From Salaquimonas sp. (GTDB lineage: Bacteria; Pseudomonadota; Alphaproteobacteria; Rhizobiales; Rhizobiaceae), in assembly GCA_022340185.1 (NCBI GenBank), contig JAJDOK010000007.1, positions 1 to 64,000 of the forward strand: 64,000 nucleotides of DNA, read 5' to 3'. This document shows, one piece after another, positions 32,944-42,343 of the stretch (positions are counted from its first letter, which is position 1; the number at the start of each line of letters is the position of its first letter). The translations under genes were made by a program, and so were the position numbers. Below the pieces are notes generated by a model. The model searched no databases. It had not been told where the DNA came from and saw nothing but the letters and a program-made list of their open reading frames with translations.

Positions 32944-32974
32944 AAAAAAAGGCCCGGGAACAAACCCGGGCCCA
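32944..32974 (-). terminator. Intrinsic terminator, minus strand (candidate end of the ncRNA)
   Basis: Minus strand GGGCCCGGG-TTTGTT-CCCGGGCC-TTTTTTT; no minus-strand CDS between this and the amtB terminator. Confidence 0.88.
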
Positions 32975-33122
32975 GTTGTTGGAACGGCTGGAATTTCCTG
33001 CACGTCCCGACGGGACTGTTGACCGCCCCGGCTGACCGGGACAGCAATTTCTCAATACTGTTATCAGGAGCTGTTCACGCCGGACATGGGAGTTGACTTT
33101 CCTTCGCTCTCGATAGGTTCGC
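32944..33122 (-). ncRNA. Candidate nitrogen-regulated small RNA (~180 nt)
   Basis: Sigma-54-like promoter at 33134–33148, upstream dyad at 33234–33250, internal hairpins (CCCGG-TCAG-CCGGG; GTCCC-GTC-GGGAC), intrinsic terminator at 32944. Confidence 0.6.
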
Positions 33123-33133
33123 AGGAAGAACAT

Positions 33134-33148
33134 TCAATCCGCGTGCCA
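33134..33148 (-). promoter_or_regulatory. Sigma-54-like -24/-12 promoter TGGCAC-GCGGA-TTGA
   Basis: Shares CCAGTTTGGCACGC with the glnK promoter region. Confidence 0.6.
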
Positions 33149-33233
33149 AACTGGTGTACTGTCGAGAATATGTTGTTTTATTTAGGCTTTTTGAATTCCT
33201 TCAACGAGGAGCGGCCTCAATGGCTTCCATGGA

Positions 33234-33250
33234 TGCGTATTTTCTATGCA
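33234..33250. promoter_or_regulatory. NtrC-like dyad TGC-GTATTTTCTAT-GCA
   Basis: 14/17 identical to the dyad upstream of glnK (TGCTTATTTTTTGTGCA). Confidence 0.5.
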
Positions 33251-33290
33251 ACCACGCGGCATTGATCGATTTGTGATCATTCCATCGTTC

Positions 33291-33324
33291 AAAAAAAGCC
33301 GGCCCGGACAATGTCCGGGCCGGC
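33291..33324 (-). terminator. Intrinsic terminator after amtB
   Basis: Minus strand GCCGGCCCGGACATTGTCCGGGCCGGC-TTTTTTT. Confidence 0.92.
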
Positions 33325-33376
33325 CTCTCATTGCTGCCGACAGATGCGATGCCGGCTTCAGTGACTACAAGCGATC

Positions 33377-34714
33377 CTAGGCAACGCTTTCGCCATGCAG
33401 GGCGATGTCGAGACCCTCTTGTTCCTCAGCATCGCTCGGGCGCAGGCCGATGACAGCCTTGATGACCATGAGGATGACGAAGGAGGCGACGGCCGTCCAT
33501 ACGATGGTTGCGATGATGCCGTAGAACTGGGTGACGATCGAGGCACCCTCACCGGCAGAGTTGATGGCCGGATCGGCGAAGACGCCCGTCAGCAGGGCGC
33601 CGACGATGCCGCCGATGCCGTGAACGCCGAAGGCGTCGAGCGAGTCGTCATAGCCAAGCATCTTCTTGAGATGCGCGGCACCCCAATAGCAGACCACGCC
33701 GGCGACGATGCCGACGATGAGGGCGCCCGTCGGATTGACGAAGCCCGAGGCCGGGGTGACGGCGACGAGGCCGGCAACCGCACCGGAAATGATGCCGAGA
33801 ACGCTTGGCTTGCCGGCGATGATCCATTCGGCGAACATCCAGGCGAGTGCCGCGGCGGCGGTGGCGACCTGCGTGTTCATCATGGCCGCACCGGCAAGGC
33901 CGTCGGCTGCCAGTTCCGAACCGGCGTTGAAGCCGAACCAGCCGACCCACAGCAGGGCAGCGCCGGTGACCGACCAGGTCAGGTCATGCGGCGCCATGTT
34001 GGCCGAACCGAAGCCCTTGCGTTTGCCGATGACCAGTGCACAGACGAGGCCGGCAACACCGGCATTGATGTGAACGACCGTGCCGCCGGCGAAGTCGAGA
34101 ACGCCTGCATCCGACAGGAAGCCGCCGCCCCATACCCAGTGAGCGATCGGCGAATAGACGATGATCGACCACAACACCATGAAGATGAGCATCGCGGAGA
34201 ACTTCATGCGCTCCGCGAACGCGCCGGTGATGAGCGCCGGCGTTATGATGGCAAAGGTCATCTGGAACATGGAGAAGACGTATTCGGGAATGGTGCCCGA
34301 AAGCGAATCGACACCAACGCCCGAGTGCATGAAGGCGGAGAAGCCGCCCATATAGGCGTTCATGGAGCCGCCATCGGTGAAGGCGATGGAATAGCCGACG
34401 ACGAACCAGACAATGGTCATCGCGCAGGTGATGGCGAAGCTCTGCATTACGGTGGCGAGCACGTTTTTCTTGCGCACCATGCCGCCATAGAACAGCGCCA
34501 GGCCCGGAATGGTCATCATGAGAACCAGCGCGGTGGAGGTCAGCATCCATGCCGTGTCGCCGGCACTCAGCGTCGGTTCAGCCTCGGCGACCACTTCGGT
34601 CGTGGTTTCCTGCGCATAGGCCATGGCCGTGGCCAAGACAGTGAACAGGCCACTGGCAGTGAGCCCCAGACCAATAGGTCCGGCGCGGGAAGGAAGTATA
34701 TCGGTAAACTTCAT
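33377..34714 (-). CDS. amtB: Ammonium transporter AmtB
   Basis: Multi-TM; NVLATVMQSFAITCAMTIVWFVVGYSIAF; HDLTWSVTGAALLWVGWFGFNAGS. Confidence 0.96.
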   Translation of the reverse strand: MKFTDILPSRAGPIGLGLTASGLFTVLATAMAYAQETTTEVVAEAEPTLSAGDTAWMLTSTALVLMMTIPGLALFYGGMVRKKNVLATVMQSFAITCAMTIVWFVVGYSIAFTDGGSMNAYMGGFSAFMHSGVGVDSLSGTIPEYVFSMFQMTFAIITPALITGAFAERMKFSAMLIFMVLWSIIVYSPIAHWVWGGGFLSDAGVLDFAGGTVVHINAGVAGLVCALVIGKRKGFGSANMAPHDLTWSVTGAALLWVGWFGFNAGSELAADGLAGAAMMNTQVATAAAALAWMFAEWIIAGKPSVLGIISGAVAGLVAVTPASGFVNPTGALIVGIVAGVVCYWGAAHLKKMLGYDDSLDAFGVHGIGGIVGALLTGVFADPAINSAGEGASIVTQFYGIIATIVWTAVASFVILMVIKAVIGLRPSDAEEQEGLDIALHGESVA

Positions 34715-34751
34715 CGGGGATTCTCCCTGGAAAATTCTGGCAATGGCCCGC

Positions 34752-35183
<432 letters not shown>

Positions 35184-35198
35184 TCAAATGGCGTGCCA
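35184..35198 (-). promoter_or_regulatory. Sigma-54-like promoter of glnK-amtB, TGGCAC-GCCAT-TTGA
   Basis: CCAGTTTGGCACGCCATTTGATTG upstream of glnK. Confidence 0.65.
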
Positions 35199-35306
35199 AA
35201 CTGGATTTGGCGTATTAACTGTTTGTTATTGAATGGATTTTTTGCCCGGAAACGAATCAGCGGGCCGAACTTACCTAACGTAAATTGCAAAAGCTTTGGA
35301 TCAATT

Positions 35307-35323
35307 TGCTTATTTTTTGTGCA
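35307..35323. promoter_or_regulatory. NtrC-like dyad TGC-TTATTTTTTGT-GCA upstream of glnK
   Basis: TGC-N11-GCA about 115–120 bp upstream of the -24 element. Confidence 0.5.
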
Positions 35324-35349
35324 TTTCCTCAATTCTGACCAAATATTGC

Positions 35350-36243
35350 TCAGCTTTTCGCTTCGCTTTCGGCTTGGGCGCGGCGCACCCGGATGAGGCC
35401 CTCCTGGGCGACCGAAGCGACCAGTGCGCCATCGCGTGCATAGATGCTTCCGCGCGTGAAGCCGCGCCCGCCGGAAGTGTTGGGGCTGTCCTGGGTATAA
35501 AGATGCCAATCCTCCATATGCACCGGACGGTGGAACCAGATGGCGTGGTCGAGGCTCGCGACCTGCAATTGCGGGTCGAATACGGCCCTGCCATGTGCGT
35601 AGAGCGATGTGTCGAGCAGGGTCATGTCGGAGGCATAGGCCAGCACGCATGCCTGGATCGCCGGATCGTCGGGCAGATCGCCGGTGGCGCGAAACCAGAT
35701 GTTCTGTATCGGATCCAGTTTGCGTGAAGAAATGAAATGGGTGAGGTCGGTGGGGCGAAGCTCGATGGGACGCGCGCGCTGCCAGTAGTGGCGGACATTT
35801 TCCGGAGCATGGTCGATATATTTTTCGGCGAGCTCCTTTTCGCTGGGCAGCGATTCGGGCGGTGTCACCTTCGGCATGGCAATGAAATGTTCCAGACCCG
35901 GTTCGTGCACCTGAAACGAGGCAGACATCGAAAAGATCGCCTTGCCGTGCTGGAGGGCGACAACCCGGCGCGTGGTGAAGCTGCCGCCGTCACGGATGCG
36001 GTCGACTTGGTAGATGATGGGAACTTCCGGATCGCCGGGCCGCATGAAATAGCAGTGCAGCGAATGGACGTGGCGCTTCGAGACGACGGTGCGGCTTGCC
36101 GCAACCAGCGCCTGGCCGATCACCTGGCCACCGAAGACGCGCTGCCAGCCGACCTTGGGGCTGACACCGCGAAACAGATCCTCCTCCAGCTTTTCCAGAT
36201 CGAGTATTTCGACAAGGCTGGCCACCGCTTTCGACGTGTTCAT
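35350..36243 (-). CDS. tesB: Acyl-CoA thioesterase II
   Basis: LFRGVSPKVGWQRVFGGQVIGQALVAASRTV; two hot-dog halves. Confidence 0.94.
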   Translation of the reverse strand: MNTSKAVASLVEILDLEKLEEDLFRGVSPKVGWQRVFGGQVIGQALVAASRTVVSKRHVHSLHCYFMRPGDPEVPIIYQVDRIRDGGSFTTRRVVALQHGKAIFSMSASFQVHEPGLEHFIAMPKVTPPESLPSEKELAEKYIDHAPENVRHYWQRARPIELRPTDLTHFISSRKLDPIQNIWFRATGDLPDDPAIQACVLAYASDMTLLDTSLYAHGRAVFDPQLQVASLDHAIWFHRPVHMEDWHLYTQDSPNTSGGRGFTRGSIYARDGALVASVAQEGLIRVRRAQAESEAKS

Positions 36244-36353
36244 CGCAAAACCTGATTCCTCGTTCCTCGCTGCGCCTTCAAGATGCGGCGTTGCCGTCAA
36301 TAGCGCCACATTATCGATTATGATAGTTCGTCAAAGGCAAAAGGAATGGCAGG

Positions 36354-37637
36354 ATGGCGCGTCAAACAACCAGAAGAGCGACGAAAAAGTCGTCAGACAA
36401 TACAGTTGCGGACGAAACGGATGTCCTGATCGCCGGCGGCGGCTATGTCGGTCTGTGCACCGCGGTTGCGATCCGTGGCGCCGCGCCGACGCTGTCGGTG
36501 ACGATCGTCGATCCGGTGCCGGCGGAAGCAATCGAGAAGGACGTGCGCGCTTCGGCGATTGCGGCTGCTGCGACACGGATGCTCGAACGGCTCGGTGTCT
36601 GGGCCGAACTTGTCGCCGATGCGCAGCCGATCAACGAAATGATCGTTACCGACAGCCGTCTGTCGGATGCGACACGGCCGGTTTTCCTGACCTTTGCCAA
36701 TGACAGAACGGGTGGCGAACCAGGCGGTGAACAAACGCCCTTCGCCCACATGCTGCCCAACCGTTCGCTGGTCAAGGCGTTGCGCGCCAAGGCCGAAGCG
36801 CTCGGGGTCGCGCTGGTCACCAATACGGTGGAAGGTTTCTCGGTTGGCCCCGCTTCGGTCGACATTTGTCTCGGCAAGGGTGCGGCATCGGCGAAATTGC
36901 TGATCGCTGCCGATGGCGTACGTTCGAAACTGCGCGAAGCCGCCGGCATCCGCACGCTGCACTGGCCTTACGAGCAGATGGGTATTGTGGTGACGGTGGC
37001 CCATGAACGCCCACATGAGGGCCGTGCGGAAGAGCATTTCCTGCCGGCCGGGCCGTTCGCGATCCTGCCGCTCAAGGATAATCGCTCGTCTCTGGTATGG
37101 ACGGAACGCACCGCCGACGCCAGGCGGCTGATGGAAGCCGACGACATCACATTCGAACTGGAACTCGAACAGCGTTTTGGCCACAAGCTCGGTGCAATCA
37201 CGGTCGAGGGACCGCGCCGCGCCTTTCCGCTCGGGCTGACACTGGCCCGCGACACGGTACAGGAGCGGTTCGCGCTTGCCGGCGATGCCGCTCATGGTAT
37301 TCACCCGATCGCCGGCCAGGGTCTCAATCTCGGCTTCAAGGACGCGGCCGCGCTTTCCGAAACCATTGTCGAAGCGCACCGACTGGGTCTCGATATCGGT
37401 TCGCTTGCGGTGCTGGAGCGCTATCAGCAATGGCGTCGTTTCGACACGGTGCAGATGGGGGTGACGACCGATGTCCTCAACCGGCTGTTTTCCAACAATA
37501 ATCCGCTGCTGAGAACGATGCGCGACACGGGTCTGGGGCTGGTTGATCGGCTGCCGGGTCTGAAACGGCGCTTCATCGACCAGGCGGCCGGCTATGGAAG
37601 CGGCACGCCGCGGCTCTTGCAGGGCGAGGCGATCTGA
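36354..37637 (+). CDS. UbiH/UbiF-family FAD-dependent ubiquinone biosynthesis hydroxylase
   Basis: DVLIAGGGYVGLCTAVAI; RFALAGDAAHGIHPIAGQGLNLGFKDAAALSE. Confidence 0.93.
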   Translation: MARQTTRRATKKSSDNTVADETDVLIAGGGYVGLCTAVAIRGAAPTLSVTIVDPVPAEAIEKDVRASAIAAAATRMLERLGVWAELVADAQPINEMIVTDSRLSDATRPVFLTFANDRTGGEPGGEQTPFAHMLPNRSLVKALRAKAEALGVALVTNTVEGFSVGPASVDICLGKGAASAKLLIAADGVRSKLREAAGIRTLHWPYEQMGIVVTVAHERPHEGRAEEHFLPAGPFAILPLKDNRSSLVWTERTADARRLMEADDITFELELEQRFGHKLGAITVEGPRRAFPLGLTLARDTVQERFALAGDAAHGIHPIAGQGLNLGFKDAAALSETIVEAHRLGLDIGSLAVLERYQQWRRFDTVQMGVTTDVLNRLFSNNNPLLRTMRDTGLGLVDRLPGLKRRFIDQAAGYGSGTPRLLQGEAI

Positions 37638-37639
37638 AT

Positions 37640-37936
37640 CTATTCCCTGGCCAGTTCCTCATCGGTCAGCTGGCGGGCCTCCGAAGCGAGCATGATCGGA
37701 ATGCCGTCGCGAATGGGGAAAGCAAGACGCGCCGCGCGCGAGACGAGCTCATGCCTTGGAGCGTCATGTTCGAGTGCGGTCCGTGTCAGCGGGCAGACCA
37801 GCATTTCCAGCATCTTGATGTCGACAGTCCTCGGGACGTGGGGATGCAGTGTTGTTGCGGGAACGTGCAGGCCGCTCTTCACCGCAGGTTGGGCCGAGGG
37901 GTCGGCCGGTTGCTTGCCGGAGGGCGTTTGCGTCAC
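37640..37936 (-). CDS. Trm112-family protein
   Basis: [21 protein letters not shown]...[26 protein letters not shown]. Confidence 0.9.
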   Translation of the reverse strand: MTQTPSGKQPADPSAQPAVKSGLHVPATTLHPHVPRTVDIKMLEMLVCPLTRTALEHDAPRHELVSRAARLAFPIRDGIPIMLASEARQLTDEELARE

Positions 37937-38610
37937 TGGATAATCGTCCCGGGATCACCGGTGTCGCGTGCGAGCGCGATTTCGGCGATGGCGATCAGGG
38001 TCTCGGCCCGCTCTTTCAACGTGTCGGCCTCGAGCAGCGCCTGTTTTTCGGCCGGACCGTACGGACTCATCATGCACAGCGCGGTCACAAGGGTTTCGTT
38101 GGAGGCCTTGCGCACCGATTCCCAGTCGGCCTCCATGCCGTTGGTATCGAGATATTTGCGAAAGGTGGCGAGCAGACCCTCGCGATCGACCTCCCGCCCG
38201 TCGTCGCAGCATTCGAGTTCGCCGCCAAATGCCGCGATACGACAGCGGCGATAGCCGTTATGGGCAGCGACCTCGTCCTGGATACGATAGCGGCAGATGC
38301 CGGTCAGGTTGATGAGATAACGCCCGTCGCCGGTTTCCTGAAAGGCGGTGATACGGCCGAGGCAGCCCAGCTCGCAAAGAACGGGCTCGCCATCCGCGCA
38401 TACGGCGCGATGATCGCCGAACCGCGGCTGAACCATGCCGATCAGACGGTCACGGCAAAGCGCATCATCGATCATGGCGAGATAGCGCGGCTCGAAAATA
38501 TTGAGCGGCATCTGGCCGCCCGGCAACAGCAGCGCGCCGGAAAGGGGGAATACCGGCACGATGTCCGAGATGTCGGAAACGTTCAGATATTCGGCGTTTC
38601 CAGCTCTCAT
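37933..38610 (-). CDS. LON peptidase substrate-binding-domain protein
   Basis: [34 protein letters not shown]. Confidence 0.93.
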   Translation of the reverse strand: MRAGNAEYLNVSDISDIVPVFPLSGALLLPGGQMPLNIFEPRYLAMIDDALCRDRLIGMVQPRFGDHRAVCADGEPVLCELGCLGRITAFQETGDGRYLINLTGICRYRIQDEVAAHNGYRRCRIAAFGGELECCDDGREVDREGLLATFRKYLDTNGMEADWESVRKASNETLVTALCMMSPYGPAEKQALLEADTLKERAETLIAIAEIALARDTGDPGTIIQ

Positions 38611-38654
38611 CCTTTATTTCCTCTACAAGAAATCTGTGTCGGAGCAGGCCGACC

Positions 38655-39605
38655 TCAAGAGAACAATATGGATGACAACTGGCGACGGGCCGAAAGCGTG
38701 GCCTCGTCGGTGGGGCCCCAGGCTTCGAAGAACTGCAGGAGCTGGGCACGCGCGCCGTCATCGTTCCATTTGCGGTCGCGGCGGATGATCTCCAGCAATT
38801 GATCGGCGGCTTCCTCGCGCCGGCCCTTGGCATTGAGCGCCAGCGCCAGGTCAAAGCGGGCATGATAGTCCTTCGGATCGGCTTCGATGCGGGCGAGGAG
38901 TTCGGCGGTGTCGCCGAGCGAGGCAGCCTGTTCGGCCAGATCTATCGCCGCTTTCAGCGAAGCGGCTTCCGGCTTGCCGTGCTGGTCGGCGGGGATCGCC
39001 TCATACATCGCCCGGGCGCGTTCTGCATCGCCGGAAGTCAGATAGAGCGTGCCCATGCCGGCCAGGGCGGCGACGTTATGCGGCTCCTGCTGAAGCACGG
39101 AAGCATACAGATTGGCTGCCTCGGCGTGGGCACCCTCGCCTTCAAGGCGTGCGGCTTCTTCCAGCGCCTGGTCGATCGGCGAAGGGCCGGACGGGCCTGC
39201 AAGCTTGTCGATGAAACGACGTACCTCGCTTTCGGGGACGGCGCCCATGAAGGCGTCCTTCGGCTTGCCCTGATCGAAGGCGACGACGGCAGGAATCGAC
39301 TGAACGCCCATCTGCCCGGCGATTTCGGGGTGCTGGTCGATGTTCATCTTGACCAGTTTGACCTTGCCGCGCGATTCGGCGACGACCTTCTCCAGCACCG
39401 GACCGAGCTGCTTGCAGGGTCCGCACCAGGGCGCCCAGAAATCGACGAGCACGGGGCGCTCGTTGGATGCCTCGATCACCTCGACCATGAATTCGGCAGT
39501 CGAAATGTCCTTGACCGCTTCGGGCGCGCCGCCACCTGACGAGGCGGGTCCGCCGTCGCCAAGCGTGCCCAGAAAATCGACGCTTCCGTTACCAGTGCTG
39601 CTCAT
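38655..39605 (-). CDS. Thioredoxin/TPR-domain protein (CnoX/YbbN-like)
   Basis: RPVLVDFWAPWCGPCKQLGPVLEKVVAESRGKVKLVKMNID plus C-terminal TPR region. Confidence 0.92.
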   Translation of the reverse strand: MSSTGNGSVDFLGTLGDGGPASSGGGAPEAVKDISTAEFMVEVIEASNERPVLVDFWAPWCGPCKQLGPVLEKVVAESRGKVKLVKMNIDQHPEIAGQMGVQSIPAVVAFDQGKPKDAFMGAVPESEVRRFIDKLAGPSGPSPIDQALEEAARLEGEGAHAEAANLYASVLQQEPHNVAALAGMGTLYLTSGDAERARAMYEAIPADQHGKPEAASLKAAIDLAEQAASLGDTAELLARIEADPKDYHARFDLALALNAKGRREEAADQLLEIIRRDRKWNDDGARAQLLQFFEAWGPTDEATLSARRQLSSILFS

Positions 39606-39652
39606 CGCTTCTTCTCCGTGCGAGTCGTGTCGGCCAGTTCGGCGTGACGCGG

Positions 39653-40180
39653 CTAATCCTGTATCCGCTGCGCCGTATCGCCTCCCGAAGACAAGTCAAT
39701 AATCTCGGGCACATGGCCAACATATTCAAGGAAGTGTAGCAAATTCTGCCTCGAAATGGTGGTGGTCATGGTGTTCTTCAACGGATGGCAATTCAGCATA
39801 TCATGGCGCAAAAGCGGTGCGTCGATGATCACCTTGACGCGGTTGTCATGGTCGTTCATCGGCGCGAAGGCCGTGACCGAACCCGGTTCGACGCCGAGGA
39901 ATTCCATCAGTCGATCGGCATTGGCGAAGGAAACACGGCTTTTGGCGCCGATCAGCGGATGAACCCGGTTGATCGGGATCTGCGCCGTGGCCTCGGCGAC
40001 GATCAGGAAATAATTGTCCTTCTTGTCCTTGACGAACAGGTTCTTGGTGTGGCCGCCGGTGATCTCGCGGTGGAGCCGGTCGCTTTCGGCCACAGTGAAG
40101 ACCGCCTCATGCTGGCTTGTGGTGGTCTCGATGCCGAGCTTGTCGAGCAGGGCGAACAATTCGTCAGGCGTGGCCGGCAT
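39653..40180 (-). CDS. Prolyl-tRNA deacylase-like (YbaK/ProXp-ala) protein
   Basis: GGHTKNLFVKDKKDNYFLIVAEATAQIPINRVHPLIGAKSRVSFA. Confidence 0.9.
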   Translation of the reverse strand: MPATPDELFALLDKLGIETTTSQHEAVFTVAESDRLHREITGGHTKNLFVKDKKDNYFLIVAEATAQIPINRVHPLIGAKSRVSFANADRLMEFLGVEPGSVTAFAPMNDHDNRVKVIIDAPLLRHDMLNCHPLKNTMTTTISRQNLLHFLEYVGHVPEIIDLSSGGDTAQRIQD

Positions 40181-40229
40181 AAAGCGCGAACCTCTTTCAA
40201 GGGAACATTTGCCCGCATGCTCTATTGGC

Positions 40230-40520
40230 TTATCGCTGGGCGATCAACCGCGCAGGAATTTTCCTTATCTCACGAATGTTCCTCGCTCCGCCCGGGTCCG
40301 GTCTTTTGCCCTTCCACCGGGATATCCGTCCCGGTGTCCGTTCACGGGCTGGCGCTTTGGCTTTCCTTGTCCCGGTCGCTTCGTTCAACGCCTCTTGCGC
40401 GTCGGCGTCCTCCTCGGCCGCCTGGTGCAGCTGTTCGAACCATTCCAGCCGATCTCGGCTTTCATGCGCTGAAATAGCTGTTGCATTCGCCGGCACGTTG
40501 CGCCATAGGTGGCGCCGCAC
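40230..40520 (-). CDS. Possible small basic hypothetical protein
   Basis: 96-aa ORF ending close to the tRNA; no recognisable family. Confidence 0.25.
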   Translation of the reverse strand: MRRHLWRNVPANATAISAHESRDRLEWFEQLHQAAEEDADAQEALNEATGTRKAKAPARERTPGRISRWKGKRPDPGGARNIREIRKIPARLIAQR

Positions 40521-40547
40521 TTTTCGCGCCCTTCAGGGGTGGTATGA

Positions 40548-40622
40548 GCGGGTGTAGCTCAGGGGTAGAGCACAACCTTGCCAAGGTTGGGGTCGTGGGT
40601 TCGAATCCCATCGCCCGCTCCA
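40548..40622 (+). tRNA. tRNA-Gly (anticodon GCC), CCA encoded
   Basis: GCGGGTG acceptor / CGCCCGC; anticodon loop TTGCCAA; T-loop GGTTCGAATCCC; CCA end. Confidence 0.97.
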
Positions 40623-41530
40623 GATTTTCCGACTTAACACGCTGTTTTTGTTGTGGGTTTGGGAAGGTCTTGAATGGCCGTCCCTCCATAATACCGCCCA
40701 TGCGGCATGGTTAACGACTGGCTGGGAAAAGTCTGTAAGGGAGCGCGCAACGGTTCGGACTTCGAGCCTCCGACGTCGTTGCCCGCTCCTCGACCAATTC
40801 CCGCCCTCCTTGCCTCGGGCGGCGGGAAACGACCGGGGAGGAAATGGGCTTCTCCTCCCTTGCTTTGCGTCCTTCCCGATCGCCTCAATTCCCCGTCGCG
40901 TTGTAAGCTTTTCGGGACGCGGCGTAACTCAACCGGGTCGAGCGTTCCTTGATCAGCGCTCCCCGGTTTTCTTTTTGGTCGCACGTCTCGATCAAGCATC
41001 CCCTGACGCTTTCCCACATGGCGTCACCGTGCAGGTTTTTCTCCACGTTCACAGTAGAGTAGCACTTAGCACATTTTCAAATCAGCGGTATCCGTAGTCA
41101 TGGTGATACCGCCGGCTATTACGAAGGCTCACTAGGCAAAAAGGGGTAATCACCCAGGTTGAAAAGCACGATCGATGCCAATGTGCGATCGGACGAGCCC
41201 AGCAAGTTCATTTATGTGATCCTAAGAAATCGTTGCCGGTGCGCATGTTAGCGCATGACAGGTCGGGCCCGCGTCAAAATGAATATTAGAGGCATGCTAC
41301 GACAGGCGCGCGGAAACGGCCAAACATCGTCCGTTCCAAAATCTCATCCTCCAGTCGAAGCGATCACACGAGAGGAATATCCGATCTTTTCGCTGCCTGA
41401 ACAAAGCTAAAGGCCATGTCGGCATCGCATCAAGGCATCGCTCCGGCATCCATTTCCTTCACGACCGTTTTTGCGCTAGGTTCTGGGCCGCAAGGCAAAC
41501 CGGAATGGTCAATGGGGGGGGACGAGGCAG

Positions 41531-41692
41531 ATGATGACCTTGGCGACGGTTCTTTTGGCTGTTGCATTATTTTTCCTGTGGAGGCGAAAGGCTGACTGGG
41601 GCTGGGGCGTCGTACTTGCCGTGATCGTGATCGGCATTGTCATCTTTGCGCGCGATGTCGACTTCGGCACCAATCTGGGAATTCAGCTATGA
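41531..41692 (+). CDS. Small membrane protein (53 aa) overlapping dsbB start (ATGA)
   Basis: MMTLATVLLAVALFFLWRRKADWGWGVVLAVIVIGIVIFARDVDFGTNLGIQL: two predicted TM segments. Confidence 0.55.
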   Translation: MMTLATVLLAVALFFLWRRKADWGWGVVLAVIVIGIVIFARDVDFGTNLGIQL

Positions 41693-42291
41693 GGCTGAGC
41701 CTTTCACCCGATACCGCGCGTGCGCTCAACCTCATCGGCATGCTGGGGATGGTGGGTGTGCTGCTTGGCGCCTATGTCTACCAGTTCACCTATCATGAAC
41801 TTCCCTGCACGCTATGCATGCTGCAGCGTGTGGCGATGATCGGCGTGGCGTTCGGCGCTGCGATGAACGTCATGCTGGGTCCCGATCCGCGCCATTACGG
41901 CGTCTGCCTGGTCTCGGCGGTGTTCGGGGGGGTGATCTCGATCCGTCAGTCGCTGCTGCATATCAATCCGTTTTTCGACACCAAGACCGGACTGCCGACG
42001 ATGGATGCCGGTTCCAATCCGCCTTTCGGGGAGGCGGTGTTCGGCTATCATCTCTACATCTGGGGCTTGGTGCTGTTCGCTTTCGTGATCCTCGCCGTCG
42101 GCATCGTCCAGCTTTTCGGCGGACAGTTCGAGAGGCGCGAGGTTACCTCCGGTGCGCTGATGCGATTGGGTGCGCTCGGCGTCGGGCTGCTTTTCCTGAC
42201 GGTGGCGGCGGAAGCGGCGACCACGTTCATGGAATGCGGCATCGGCGATTGTCCGAATGATGGCGGCTGGAACTGGTGGATTTTCCGGTAA
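41689..42291 (+). CDS. dsbB: Disulfide bond formation protein B
   Basis: YQFTYHELPCTLCMLQRVAMIG CxxC; C-terminal Cys pair. Confidence 0.93.
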   Translation: MRLSLSPDTARALNLIGMLGMVGVLLGAYVYQFTYHELPCTLCMLQRVAMIGVAFGAAMNVMLGPDPRHYGVCLVSAVFGGVISIRQSLLHINPFFDTKTGLPTMDAGSNPPFGEAVFGYHLYIWGLVLFAFVILAVGIVQLFGGQFERREVTSGALMRLGALGVGLLFLTVAAEAATTFMECGIGDCPNDGGWNWWIFR

Positions 42292-42343
42292 TCCGTACAG
42301 GGCAGGATACAAGCCCCGCTTGGCCGCAACATGCCAAAGATAT

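Noticed and set aside
32912-33133. 73-aa minus-strand ORF across the candidate ncRNA
   Set aside because: Its ATG lies upstream of the predicted start site, it reads through the intrinsic terminator, and its composition is not protein-like
40462-40701. Minus-strand ORF with ...RAMGFEPTTPTLARLCSTPELHP...
   Set aside because: It is antisense to the tRNA-Gly gene; this peptide is a well-known spurious ORF over tRNAs
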